A stretch of 64,000 nt of DNA from Blattamonas nauphoetae (lineage: Eukaryota > Preaxostyla > Oxymonadida). The translations under genes were made by a program, and so were the position numbers. Within the stretch, counting starts at the first letter, position 1. Every line of letters begins with the position of its first letter. Where the stretch lies: the NCBI GenBank assembly GCA_033064195.1, contig JARBJD010000040.1, positions 124,001-188,000 of the forward strand, given 5' to 3'. Below the pieces are notes generated by a model. The model saw only the letters and a program-made list of their open reading frames with translations, did no database searches and was not told the DNA's origin. Shown here one piece after another: positions 39,372 through 49,458 of this stretch.

Positions 39372-41883
39372 CACCCCACCAGCTCAACTCGTCGATACAT
39401 TCCCTTCCGATACTTCCCATACTCGACCAGCCTCCCTTCTTCACATTCTCGTCCTTCCATGCCGTGAGGTGGCGTGAATTGAAGAAAGCGAGGGGGTCGA
39501 CGAACCCGATCGACTGGAGTTTTCCGACGAGGGAGGCCACTGTCCTGACTCTGCACGTGCCTCCCCTCCGAGCCTGCCTCAACCTCTCTCTCACTGACTC
39601 TTTCATGTTCGTCGCTTTGTCTCTCCCCACACTGACGGTGTTGGTTGTTGTGTCCCACCAAAAACCGAGATATTCGATCCGTTTTGTGGGAATCATGTGA
39701 GACTTCTCTTCGTTGATCGTAAATCCAAGGTTGACAAGAAGACGGACAACGTTTGAGGTGTTTGCTTCCCCTTCGCTCTCGGATCTGTGGATCAGGAGGA
39801 AGTCGTCGAGGTATGCGACGAGAGGGAAGGTTGGTCGAAAACGCGCCACCACCGGGCGAAGAATCTTTGTAAAAATGTGCGGAGCGGAGGTTAATCCGAA
39901 ACAGAGCGTTCTTTGGATGAAGTATCTCCCGTCCACCGTAAAGCCGAAGTAGGGCTGATCTCCTTCGTGGAGAGGAACGTGAGTATATGCCTGAGTGAGA
40001 TCGATGCTGGTCAGCCAGGCGTCTTGAAACAAAAGGTGACCCACCGTTGCGACGTTGTCCATTTTGAAATGATTGTGAACTATATGATCGTTGACTCGAC
40101 GGCAGTCGAGGATGCGGCGCCAGGTGCCGTCTTTCTTCTTTACCACGAACGTGGCATTCCAACATTTTACTTCTTCTATTTTTGCTTCCCGCACAATTCC
40201 TTCCCTCAGCTCCATCTCGATTGTTTCCTTTAATCCTATTAACTCCGCTGTCGATAGTTTCAAGTCGAAGGGGTGCCCAGTAGTTGTGGGAGGCCCCAAC
40301 TGATTCCATTGAACTCGCACTCCGTCCCTCATCAATCCCCCCATGCCGAACTCTTCCCACGCCATCCAATGTCTCCCAGTCTTTCCCCCAATTCCATTTC
40401 CCTTCTCTAGAATGTACTTGCCGACGGTGGTTCGATCTTCCGCCCGTTCTTCCGGTTTCACCGTTAATACTGTGAGCGGCGATGAGTCCTTGATTCCTGT
40501 TGGTTTTGAGGTGTTTTGGGGGAATATGACGTGAATTTTGTGCCGAACGAGTGACTTTGAGGACCACGGTTTTGCGGTGATCCCCACTTCTGCTTTGTTT
40601 GCGAAAATGGTCTCGGCCCGACAGTGTTGGGCATTTGTCCCGAGTTCGAACGCCCTTGCAGTGAGTTGCGCCCCTGAAAGGGGCCTCTGAGAAAAAACTG
40701 TTGACGCCGATGAGCCTCCCTCCGTTTCTTCGCCTCCTCCTGAAGATCGTTCAACTGGGCCTTCTGTCTTGCCAGATTGTCGGTTCTTCTCTTATCTTGA
40801 AGAGGTCTTGCCCTAACTTTGAGGATGTGTGACAGGCGAGCTCGGTTGATACGATGCGCCAGCTCCCCTGCTTTGAGTGTTAGAAGTTGAATAGATCGTC
40901 TCTCTTCTGACTCTGCCTCTGAGCGGGCCAATGCACCCACCCCCATCGTAATCAGGTGATTTGTTTCCGCTTCTATCTTGAGTAGCGTTGAGTTGAGCGG
41001 TGCAAGGTAATCTTCAAACACTTCCCCGTCAATGACATCAGGGTATCCATCATACAACGCTTTGGCCTCTGTCACTCTCTCCTTGACCTCTGCTTCATAA
41101 ATTGGATTCCACGCAAAGTCAGGAAGATCCATTATCATCTCCAGCACATCTTCGTCCCCATCACCCGCCGCAACCGTATCCTGAGCCTCTTCCGTGGAAA
41201 GGTTCTCCGTCTGAGCCGGCTTTCGCAGAATTCCTTTTAGTGGCGGCCGAACATTCTCCCATTGGAGTTGAGTGTGATGATCTAGATCTCGGTATTCCAT
41301 CGGTGTAACCCGACCGTGACCACCGCTTGGGGATGGCGATACAGATCGTTTATATTTGTTGAAAGTCTGTGGGTCGCGCTCTTGATAAATAATATCTCCG
41401 GCTCTCGGCCATGTTGATTCTTGTGGAGCCAACTTGTGCCACTCATTGGAGTCTTGTTGAGTTAGTAGGTCGACTTCAACCGCTAGATGTCGACAGATAT
41501 GGAATAAGGGGCCGATAATTCGCTCCATACCAGGAGGAACCCTCATATTCTCATACATTTGAAGCCTTGCTTCATCCTTGTTGTTTACGGCCTGGAGCGC
41601 TAGTGCCCACTCTGTCCGCATATTGAAAGCCCTCTGCAGGCTTGGAAAGTACACCTCCGGAGGGGGAAGACCAATAGTATGATGCTGGTTTGCCATATTC
41701 AATCTTTTGACCAATTCAAGGAGTAACAAAGGGAAGATCATGTCACGAAAGGGGAAAAAGAAGAAAAAGAGAGGAATATAATTCTTTATTTACTGATTTT
41801 GACCCAATTCACAGGAAATATACTCAAACTATCTTCATCTCGGAATGAAGAAGCCATACATCGTCGATCACTGGAGAGTGATC

Positions 41884-42345
41884 CAAAATTCTCTTTCGAA
41901 AAGAACAATATTAACAAAGAATAAGAAGTTTTAAGTTGTATGATAAAGTAGTTGACCCTTTCGAGACTTATTCCTTATTGATCAGGATAGTTGAATACGT
42001 TGGGCGGGCAGCTGTTGGTGGTGGCACCTGCGTTGGAACTGCGTAGGCCACAGGCGGTGGATACATCAAGACCTGCTGTTGTTGTGGTGCCGATGGATAG
42101 TACATCGGGGCGGGTGGGTAGTAGGCGCCTGGTTGGCCTGGCTGTGGAGGGGGTGGAAGATAAACAGTTTGTGGGCGAATTTGAGGATAGGCTGGGGTTG
42201 GAGTCTGTGATTCTTTCTTGTGATGATGATAGCAGCAACAGCAGCAGATTAAAACGAGGGTGGAGATGACCACGAAGCTGGACACAAAAATGGAGGTGAA
42301 CCCGACTGCGATGTCTCTGAGGCAGCCTTCACAAGTCGCCTTCCT
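41884..42345 (-). repeat. Inverted duplication, copy A, second arm
   Basis: Corresponds to 49083–49510 of copy B: the tail of the surface protein from ATCEGCLR onward plus its downstream spacer (the GGGTCAACTACTTTATCATAC block). The DIRS element separates it from the first arm. Confidence 0.85.
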
Positions 42346-42546
42346 CCCGATGGCTTCCCTCTCGGTGGGATCCATCTCCGTGGGATCCCTCTCGGGAATA
42401 TCTTCGGTATTATCATAGGTGAGGGTGAGAGAGGCAGAGCTTGATTGGAGTTTAACTTCAGAGACTTCTACATCGGTTGGCGCATCACCAAGTGCGTTTG
42501 GGGTACGGAAGCTTGATGCCGACAAAAGAGCGAAGAGGAAGAACAT
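41968..42546 (-). CDS. Chimeric single-pass surface protein (signal peptide + short linker + TM + proline tail)
   Basis: ATG at 42546; 192 residues. Residues 1–~50 (signal peptide MFFLFALLSASSFRTPNALGD and the first beta strands) match the gene at 25916–26861. A short repetitive linker follows (PERDPTEMDPTEREAIGR, from imperfect repeats of a GGGATC-containing unit). From ATCEGCLRDIAVGF on it matches the end of the 47374–49458 gene: a TM helix (FVVISTLVLI), a CCCCC palmitoylation-like cluster, HHHKK, and a proline/tyrosine-rich tail ending ILINKE. It is thus a fusion of two neighbouring surface genes, without the beta-helix ectodomain. The frame is fully open. Whether it is expressed cannot be seen. 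Confidence 0.7.
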   Translation of the reverse strand: MFFLFALLSASSFRTPNALGDAPTDVEVSEVKLQSSSASLTLTYDNTEDIPERDPTEMDPTEREAIGRKATCEGCLRDIAVGFTSIFVSSFVVISTLVLICCCCCYHHHKKESQTPTPAYPQIRPQTVYLPPPPQPGQPGAYYPPAPMYYPSAPQQQQVLMYPPPVAYAVPTQVPPPTAARPTYSTILINKE

Positions 42547-42587
42547 TTCTTTCAACTTATGTGATCAAAATCAAACAAAAACAAACT

Positions 42588-43244
42588 AGACCCAACCTGA
42601 GATAAGGGAGAGATCTTGAGATAAGGGATGTGTATTGAATACCTTCAGTCAGAACTCACAACTCGAGTCTTGTATTCAATACAGGCGGGTTGTATTGAAT
42701 ATTCAGGGGTAATCCTGAGATAACCGAGCAAGTCCTGAGTTTCGAAAAAATGCATGTTGATCCTGGTTGGAACAGACTCAATGACGAGGGTTCGAATCCG
42801 AGGAGAGACATTTTTATTTTTCAACACTTTCTTTCACTACTGCGATTCTTTGTTTTTTTCTTCCCTCTGGAGCTGTATCAATCGGGTAAAGACAATAATA
42901 TGAAATGGAACAGGTTCGAGGATTGTGATGACATTGAAATCATCGATTCCTGGTTCCAACAGTCGAGATCTCTGTCAAAAAGTGCATGATCCACTTGGGA
43001 ATGATTCGAAAAAGGATTCTGTTTCGACAAAATGAGGGAAACTGTTCGACTAGGGATTTGGAGTCGGTTCATTTTTTGTTCTGGGACGAAACTCAGGACA
43101 CACCAGCTGTATTCAGTCGGACCATGGTCCGACTGAATACACACACCTTGTTTTAAGTTATCACATCATGTCCTGAATTACCGTCGTTTATTTTTACAAT
43201 TCACGTTTAATCTCAGGATAAGTCCATAATCTCAGGTTGGGTCT
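42588..43244. mobile_element. 657-bp TIR element with internal palindromes and a Pol III B-box
   Basis: Ends are AGACCCAACCTGAGAT and its inverse (…ATCTCAGGTTGGGTCT at 43229–43244, TIR 16 bp), flanked by ACT at 42585–42587 and 43245–43247. Inside are GAGATAAGGG/CTGAGATAA-type short repeats, inverted TTGTATTCAATAC segments, a B-box-like GGTTCGAATCC followed by ATTTTTATTTTT (42789–42821), and a perfect 34-bp palindrome at 43108–43141. No protein is encoded. The superfamily is unclear. Confidence 0.6.
43108..43141. repeat. Perfect 34-bp palindrome
   Basis: The two 17-base halves are exact reverse complements centred on CCATGG (arm GTATTCAGTCGGACC). It lies inside the 657-bp TIR element. Confidence 0.95.
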
Positions 43245-43280
43245 ACTGAATAACTCGAATAGATCCAACCCTTATTTTGT

Positions 43281-46200
43281 ATGTCTCCCCCTGAATCTCT
43301 TAGACAACCGAAGAATCGGTATAGAAAGCTCGCTGTATGTTTATACTATTGTTTCTTCTCCATTCTCCCAGATTGCAAAGCGAGTTCGTCTTGGATATCA
43401 ATGCAACCACAAACCCGCCAACAAGCAGATTTACTCTGAAGAAGATCGATGTATCACTTTTCCACATCGTTAGCCTTTGTTTATCACAAACATAGATAAA
43501 TTGCACTCGAAATTGGAGACTGTTGATTTGGGCGAAGGTGTTCTCGGATTCTTCAAAATGGAGGTCTCCTCTTTCTTCGTTTACCGAACTAGAAAACACT
43601 CGCAATCTTGTTTTGGGTGTTATCCTTGATTGCTGTGGGTGAAATTATAATCAATATGCTTTTCACTCCGAAATCAACAAGCGGTGATATCATCACTTTT
43701 CTCACACTCGGAAATTACGTTGTCGCTGCATCCCAGGCGGAAAAGGGGGATAATTCTCTTTTACTGATCTTGTATGTGCACATTCTCAATATTATTTTCT
43801 ATATTCCTCTCTTCTTTCATAGTGGTACAGTTGCGTTGGAGGCACTTTATCTTGTTATTTATTGGATCTTTATTGAGCGACTGGAACGCAAAGTCTCCGC
43901 CAAAAGCACTCTTCCTTTGGGTGAATTCCGTGGGATTGCAGATTATTCTGTTTTTGTGGAAAACATCCCGACTGAAATCAAAAACGCTGATGAAATCGCA
44001 AATCATTTCAACAAATTCGCCCCGGTTCATTCAGTCCTCCTCGTGTATGATGTACACGACCATGGAAAGGCCCAACGAGAAATCGACCAATATCTCGAAC
44101 AGTACCATCTCGCAAGATTGGCCAATGATCCGAGTGTCCAAGGTGCTCTCCATTTCCGTGACCACTACATGTCTATGAATAAGAGCCTGGTATGTGCAAG
44201 AGTACGATAATCAACATTATTTTGGTTCTCCCTTTTTTTCGATCAAACCACTCATCTTTCATCACTCTTCCTCTTCACAGATAAACTTCCACGCAATGAC
44301 TCGTTTCTCTGACTTTTCACGGAAGGATGAATGGAAGCGGAAGGTGGGACTCTTAAAAGATCAAAGTATCACCCTCCTCGAACCTCACAAATCCGTCGTC
44401 TCTCTCCTCGTTCAGGTTATTATCTCGACAAGATTGAAACACTCATCCAAGCTCGGACATGTTTTACAAATCCTGAAATGAACCCGACAACAGGTTTGGC
44501 ACTCTCCTTCCTCAGACACTTCTTTTGTTCATCTCTCAAATACTAGGATGTGCATTTGTGACATTCAGTGACAGTTGGGCACAAGAACGAGTTTTGAGTA
44601 TCTTTCGAGTATGTGACTTTGTAGACGATCATCTGCGATGAATCTTCGGTCATTTTCTTCGCATTCTGTTTTCTCCATTGATTCTTCCTTACTCCTCTAT
44701 TTCCAGGATTCTGATCAAAAGAACTGCATTGGCGTCCCCGTTGGCCAAAAACCGATTCTGTATTCCCCTCGTTTTCGTCACTGTTGTCTTTTTTCAATCG
44801 ATCCTCCCACACTCTCAGAATGCTCCGAAACCGAGTCTTATTTGTTTCGCCTGCTCCTGCACCGTCTGACACCATTTTCGACAACATTGGAATCTCTCTC
44901 TCAAAGCGGCGTCTCTCCAATGCGATCGTCTTCGGAGTCACCTTCGTATTTGCTGCAATTGGAGTCGTGTCCATCACTGTCATTCGGTACAACAGTATGT
45001 TGTGATATTCAGACTATACCTTCCATGAATCACCCATTTACATCTATTTCTGCTTGATCTTCATCGGTCATTCATCTTTCCCTCTCTTCTGCTCACCTTC
45101 AACTCTTTTCCTCCTTCCCCTTATTTCAGTCCGAAAAGTGTCCGATTTTGTGATATCCACCATGATCTCCCTTGCCAACACTCTGATCTCGAAGGTGGTC
45201 CAGTTCGTCGTCATCAACCTCCAGCGCTTCTCCTTCCCTCTCACCTTCTCCGCCAACGAACGCCAGTCCTCCACCCGTCTTTTTGTCGCCGATTTTGGGA
45301 TGAACGCGCTTGTATTCCTGCTCCTGTCGTTGGTCATTCAGCCGATCGAGTTTTTCGGTCCAGTTCGAACAATCAAACCAAAATTTTATTTTCTGTCGCC
45401 CGACTGGTTCTCAACAATTGTGATGATGTTCTTTACCAACGTCCTGATCGACGCAGCGATTGTGGTTGTGTTGGAGCTCACGCAGATCATCGAGCTCGTC
45501 TTCTCCATCCCCGCCTTCCTCACCGCCGACTCCAAAGACCAGTCCTCGCTCAACCAAGCTTACATGCCCTCTCCCTGGCCAGTAGCAAGTCGGCTGGCCC
45601 AGATTGTGAAGATGGTGTGGATCTGCGTGCTTGTCTCGGCATGTGCGCCGTTCCTGGTGCCTATTCTGGCGCTGTTCTTCACAATCGAATACTTTGTCGA
45701 CAAACACAACGTGCTGCGTGTGTATGAGCAGCCTCGACATTACTCGAACGAGCTGGTTGGGTATGCTGTGAAGATGTTGGGGGTTGGTGTCCACGTCCAC
45801 GCCATCTTCACAAACATCGTGCTCTTCTTCATTCTGAGTCAACAACACAGCATGGCCAACAATCCTGCCAAGCTATGGCCAGCTATTGCATACCTGCTTG
45901 TGTACCTGGTGTTCCTGTGCGTGCTGTTTGGGACGAAGATGTGCAGAAACACACGGCGAGCGTCAGAAGTTGTGAAAGAGAAGAGATGGATTGAATACAA
46001 ACGGAAGCGTGGACACACATATCCGATGTCGACGCTGGAACGTTACGTCGAGACATACATCGACTCACACCCGCTGTACTCGCCCATCACCCACCGCCTG
46101 TCGTTCTCGCCTGGCTCGGAGTGCAACGAGGAGATCCGCGGGCTGGGGCTAAGCCATCTGGACTTGGGGATGGTGTTTGAGATCGCAGATGGACAACTGG

Positions 46201-47146
46201 CTTTGGGGAAGAAGGGTGTGGAGACGAATTGTGGACCGGAATTAAGGGGAGAGATGAGGTTCTACTCGTTTTATTCGCAAACAGCGTATTTCCGGAGGAG
46301 GAGAAGGAAGGCACAGAGCAAGTTTGTCACGTCGCTGCGTGAACGAGGCATCAAAGACGAGATGGCAAACTTGACCGAGCTGGTATCAATGGATGTGGTA
46401 GCCTCGCAAACAATCCGACGGGCAGGAGCGATCCGAAAGATGAAAGAGAAGGAACGACGAAGAGAGATGCTGGCGGAGATGCGAGCGGAGCACGAGGAGG
46501 AGAGAGAGAGGAGGAGGGATGCGAAGAAGCTGGCGTGGATGCAGAAGAAGCAGGAAGAGACGGGTCTGGAGTACGACACGGGCGACGTTCCTGAGAGTGA
46601 GTTGGAGCTGACATCAACATCCAATTTTTCGAGATTGAGTTTGTTCTCTTTCTTCCTCATCCTCTTTCTTCTTCCTAATCGCTGTTGATTCTTTTTCTCC
46701 TTCTGTCTTCTCTCCCCTCCCTCCCTCACACCTCTCTCTTCTTCCCCATCCTCACAGCCACCTTCACACAGGCCGAGATCGACGCCATCGACGAAATGGC
46801 CTCCTCCGAATTCAGCGACAGTGCGTCGTCTGTCGAGAAAGAGTTGCGCTGGTTCGAAACACGATTCAACGAGGAGTACCAACTCGGTCACAAAAAAGTC
46901 CTCCAATTCACAAAAGAGCATCCACACCAAGTCGCACGAGAGAACTCGCTCACACAGGAAGAGTTGCGGCGCAACCAGATTATGCACTCACTGCAGAGAC
47001 AGCAGGTCGCTCAGAAGGCCCATGACAATATAAACTTCGGGTTCCGAATGATGGCGGCTGTGGCTGGGGTGGATCTTGAGGACTCGGATGGGAATATCCC
47101 CACAATCAATCTGGACAGCTCGTCCACTGACAGTGAGGCGGACTGA
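43281..47146 (+). CDS. OSCA/TMEM63-type (CSC1-like, DUF221) mechanosensitive cation channel
   Basis: Eleven exons can be joined in frame into 1,041 residues. Introns: 43335–43371, 43469–43495, 43564–43592, 44190–44280, 44366–44415, 44494–44546, 44609–44706, 44760–44818, 44995–45129, 46597–46757; all are GT–AG, the shortest 27 nt. The first three are least certain. The family shows as DYSVFVENIPTEIKNADEI in the RNA-recognition-like cytosolic domain, GCAFVTFSDSWAQE, and SPAPAPSDTIFDNI before the main pore bundle. Many TM helices follow (SNAIVFGVTFVFAAIGVVSI, then LIDAAIVVVLELTQIIELVF, FLVPILALFFTIEYFVDKHN). The C-terminus is an extra charged coiled coil (RKMKEKERRREMLAEMRAEH) and an acidic Ser-rich end. 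OSCA/TMEM63 proteins open to membrane tension and pass cations including calcium. The 1,041-residue length is somewhat above the usual 700–900 because of the tail. Confidence 0.8.
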
Positions 47147-47373
47147 CGAGCTGAGTCCTAATTGTTGAAGCTATTTTATCTTCATTTGATTTATGAGATT
47201 CTTCATTTTATCGATTGTCTAAGTTTTCTCCTAACGGCCTTTATTTGTCATTACAACACCTTTTTCTATGAAGAATTCGTTGAGATAATTTGAACCGAAG
47301 CTATAGAGCGTAATTCAGGCTATCTCTCGGAGAAAAGTGATAGATTTTGGGGTCAAACCATACTTTGCATACA

Positions 47374-49458
47374 ATGTTGATTTATTCTCTTATTTCTCTT
47401 ATTTGTTCTCTGGAAACGGATATTCTGCTCACTGATATTATTCCCCAACCACTGACAGAGAATCTCACACTGTCACTGCTTGAGGTGGATTATATTGGTG
47501 AAGGCATCATTTTCGACAACTTTTTTGTTTATTTGGAAGGGACTGGACCTGACACGGTCATTAAATCATCGACCGCTGGAGGAGCTGTTGAAATCCCGGA
47601 AGAGCGCAATGAAGATGCCCTGTTGCCGATCTTTACAATTCGCACGTCGAACACTGAGATTGTGCAATTCTTTCTGACCATTGAAGATGGAAGATATTTT
47701 GCGTCGCTTGATGGATACGGCTCCCTGCGACTTTCACAATTCCGTTTGAGCACAAATCTTGTGAACACACCGCTGTTCCACGTTGAACTTGGAAGTCTGT
47801 ATTTGGAGGATTCGAAGTTGGACTTCATGCTAATGTACGCGCCGCTTGTGGAAGCTGTGGAGCCGCCTCCAATCGACCCTGAAATCGAAGGCATGTGGTT
47901 TGTGGGTCCGATTATGAAGCCACACATCTCGTTGGACAACATGACATTCGAGCAGGCTAAAGTCGAACGAAACACAAGACTGATTGCGTTCGATCATGTG
48001 AAGTCGATTACTTTGCGAAACAGCTTGTTTGACAGAGTTCATTACTTTGGGGACGACGAGTTCGAACCACAAGTCACCACCGACATGATTGAGCTGCAAG
48101 TTGTGAACACCACTTTCCTGAACGTGACGAATGCTCTGACAGGGATATTGTGCCAACATCGCGTTGAAATTGTGAACATCGAAGACAGCAAGTTCCTCGT
48201 TGGTCACGAACTTTCCTCACACGATTCCGAATCGTTCATCGCGCCACACTACACCATCGCACGCTGCACGTTCAGAGACATCCACCGCCAGAACCCGTTG
48301 GACTTCTTCTCGTTCTACTCAGCCGAATCAGTTGTGGTCGAAGAATCGACATTCGAGAACATCCGAAGCGACTATCCCGGCGGCGCTCTCGTTCTGACCG
48401 ATGTTGCAACGGTTGAAATCAAAGGCTGCCAATTTCTGAATTGCTCGTCCGCGTCTGAAGGCGGTGGAGCCGTTCTCCTCGAAGGCTGCGGCGAAGACCA
48501 CGTTGACATTTCGGAGACCCTGTTTGAGCGGAATTCGATGCCAGAAATGGTCGAACACACTTATGGACCGCTCGCGCATGGAGGAGCGATTCTTATCCAA
48601 TCAGTGAAGGGTCAGATCAAGATCTCAAATTGCACTTTCTCTGAGAATGGATATTCTTACAAAAGGAACCAAACAATCAAGGCTGAACCAGAAGAAGAAG
48701 AAGAAGATGTTGAAACGAGAGAAAGACCTCATCACGGCAAAGGGAAGCATCATGGCAGAGCGAAGCACCACGGAGATAAGGAGCACCACAGAAACAAGAC
48801 ACACGAAGAACATCATGAACACCGCCGCATACTGGACGAAGCAAACTCAAACGACGAAGCTGTCCGCCAGCATCTTTGCGGAGGAGCGATTGCAGTGATT
48901 GAAAAACCATTCACGTCGTTCAACCCGCTCGTGTCCATCGTCGACAGCACCTTTGCGGACAACGAAGGATACGGTGCTGTGTTCGTTGGGGAGAAGTACA
49001 CTTTTGGTAAGAATATCGTCATGGACAACAACGAGTTTCTGGATGGACAATCCATCCTGTATGGATATCCGAGCGGGATAAAGGCAACTTGCGAAGGCTG
49101 CCTCAGAAACATCGCATTAGGGTTCACCGCCATCTTTGTGTCCATCTTCGTGGTCATCTCCACCCTCGTTTTAATCTGCTGCTGCTGTTGCTGCTATCAT
49201 CATCACAAGAAAGAATCGCAGACTCAAACACCAGCCCAACAACAAATTCGCCCACAAACTGTTTATCTTCCGCCCCCTCCACAGCCAGTCCAGCCAAACG
49301 CCTACTACCCACCCGCCCCGATGTACTATCCATCGGCACCACAACAACAGCAGGTCTTGATGTATCCACCACCTGTGGCCTACGCAGTTCCGACACAGGC
49401 GCCACCACCAACAGCTGCCCGCCCAACGTATTCAGCTGTCCTGATCAATAAGGAATAA
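47374..49458 (+). CDS. Type I surface protein with right-handed beta-helix ectodomain and proline tail
   Basis: Single exon, about 694 residues from ATG 47374. Signal peptide MLIYSLISLICSLETD. The ectodomain repeats short strands in the pectin-lyase-like style: ESTFENIRSDYPGGALVL, CQFLNCSSASEGGGAVLL, CTFSENGY, STFADNEGYGAVFVG. Two such turns flank a His/Lys/Glu-rich insert (~res. 440–490, RPHHGKGKHHGRAKHHGDK) that may bind metal. A TM segment (IFVSIFVVISTLVLI, ~res. 590) is followed by six cysteines, a basic HHHKK, and a cytosolic tail of PPPPQP, YYPP and PQQQQ stretches ending VLINKE. Oxymonads carry large families of such proteins. An adhesion or surface-coat role is inferred; there is no catalytic signature. 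Confidence 0.8.
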   Translation: MLIYSLISLICSLETDILLTDIIPQPLTENLTLSLLEVDYIGEGIIFDNFFVYLEGTGPDTVIKSSTAGGAVEIPEERNEDALLPIFTIRTSNTEIVQFFLTIEDGRYFASLDGYGSLRLSQFRLSTNLVNTPLFHVELGSLYLEDSKLDFMLMYAPLVEAVEPPPIDPEIEGMWFVGPIMKPHISLDNMTFEQAKVERNTRLIAFDHVKSITLRNSLFDRVHYFGDDEFEPQVTTDMIELQVVNTTFLNVTNALTGILCQHRVEIVNIEDSKFLVGHELSSHDSESFIAPHYTIARCTFRDIHRQNPLDFFSFYSAESVVVEESTFENIRSDYPGGALVLTDVATVEIKGCQFLNCSSASEGGGAVLLEGCGEDHVDISETLFERNSMPEMVEHTYGPLAHGGAILIQSVKGQIKISNCTFSENGYSYKRNQTIKAEPEEEEEDVETRERPHHGKGKHHGRAKHHGDKEHHRNKTHEEHHEHRRILDEANSNDEAVRQHLCGGAIAVIEKPFTSFNPLVSIVDSTFADNEGYGAVFVGEKYTFGKNIVMDNNEFLDGQSILYGYPSGIKATCEGCLRNIALGFTAIFVSIFVVISTLVLICCCCCCYHHHKKESQTQTPAQQQIRPQTVYLPPPPQPVQPNAYYPPAPMYYPSAPQQQQVLMYPPPVAYAVPTQAPPPTAARPTYSAVLINKE

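Larger units (their letters stand above)
35406..39376. mobile_element. Mutator-like (Pack-MULE-style) element, 3,971 bp, with ~450-bp TIRs
   Basis: Ends read GGGTACCTCAATTTTCAGG and, from the other side, GGGTGTCTCAATTTTCAGG. A 9-bp duplication CACCAGCTC flanks them (35397–35405 and 39377–39385). Long TIRs with a 9-bp duplication are the Mutator signature. The TIRs run ~35406–35862 and ~38919–39376. No transposase is seen; the interior is a decayed host coiled-coil gene. The element sits inside the RT/RNase H region of the DIRS element. Confidence 0.8.
28806..41883 (-). mobile_element. DIRS-type tyrosine-recombinase retroelement, interrupted by two younger elements
   Basis: Fossil element on the minus strand. 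Without its two nested insertions it is about 4.6 kb. Ends are inverted repeats: left 28806–28896 continuing at 33405–33450, right ~41717–41883. An internal complementary region (33518–33618) is complementary to the outer left end in its first half and to the outer right end in its second half, the diagnostic DIRS-1 layout. Parts in minus-strand order: Gag-like (40464–41741), reverse transcriptase (39386–40587), RNase H (34517–35396), tyrosine recombinase (within 33897–35000). The ends are almost identical and the frames remain long, so the insertion is young. It is broken by two insertions (hAT-like and Mutator-like). It landed in the spacer of a host inverted duplication, and no target duplication is evident, as expected for DIRS. 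Confidence 0.85.
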
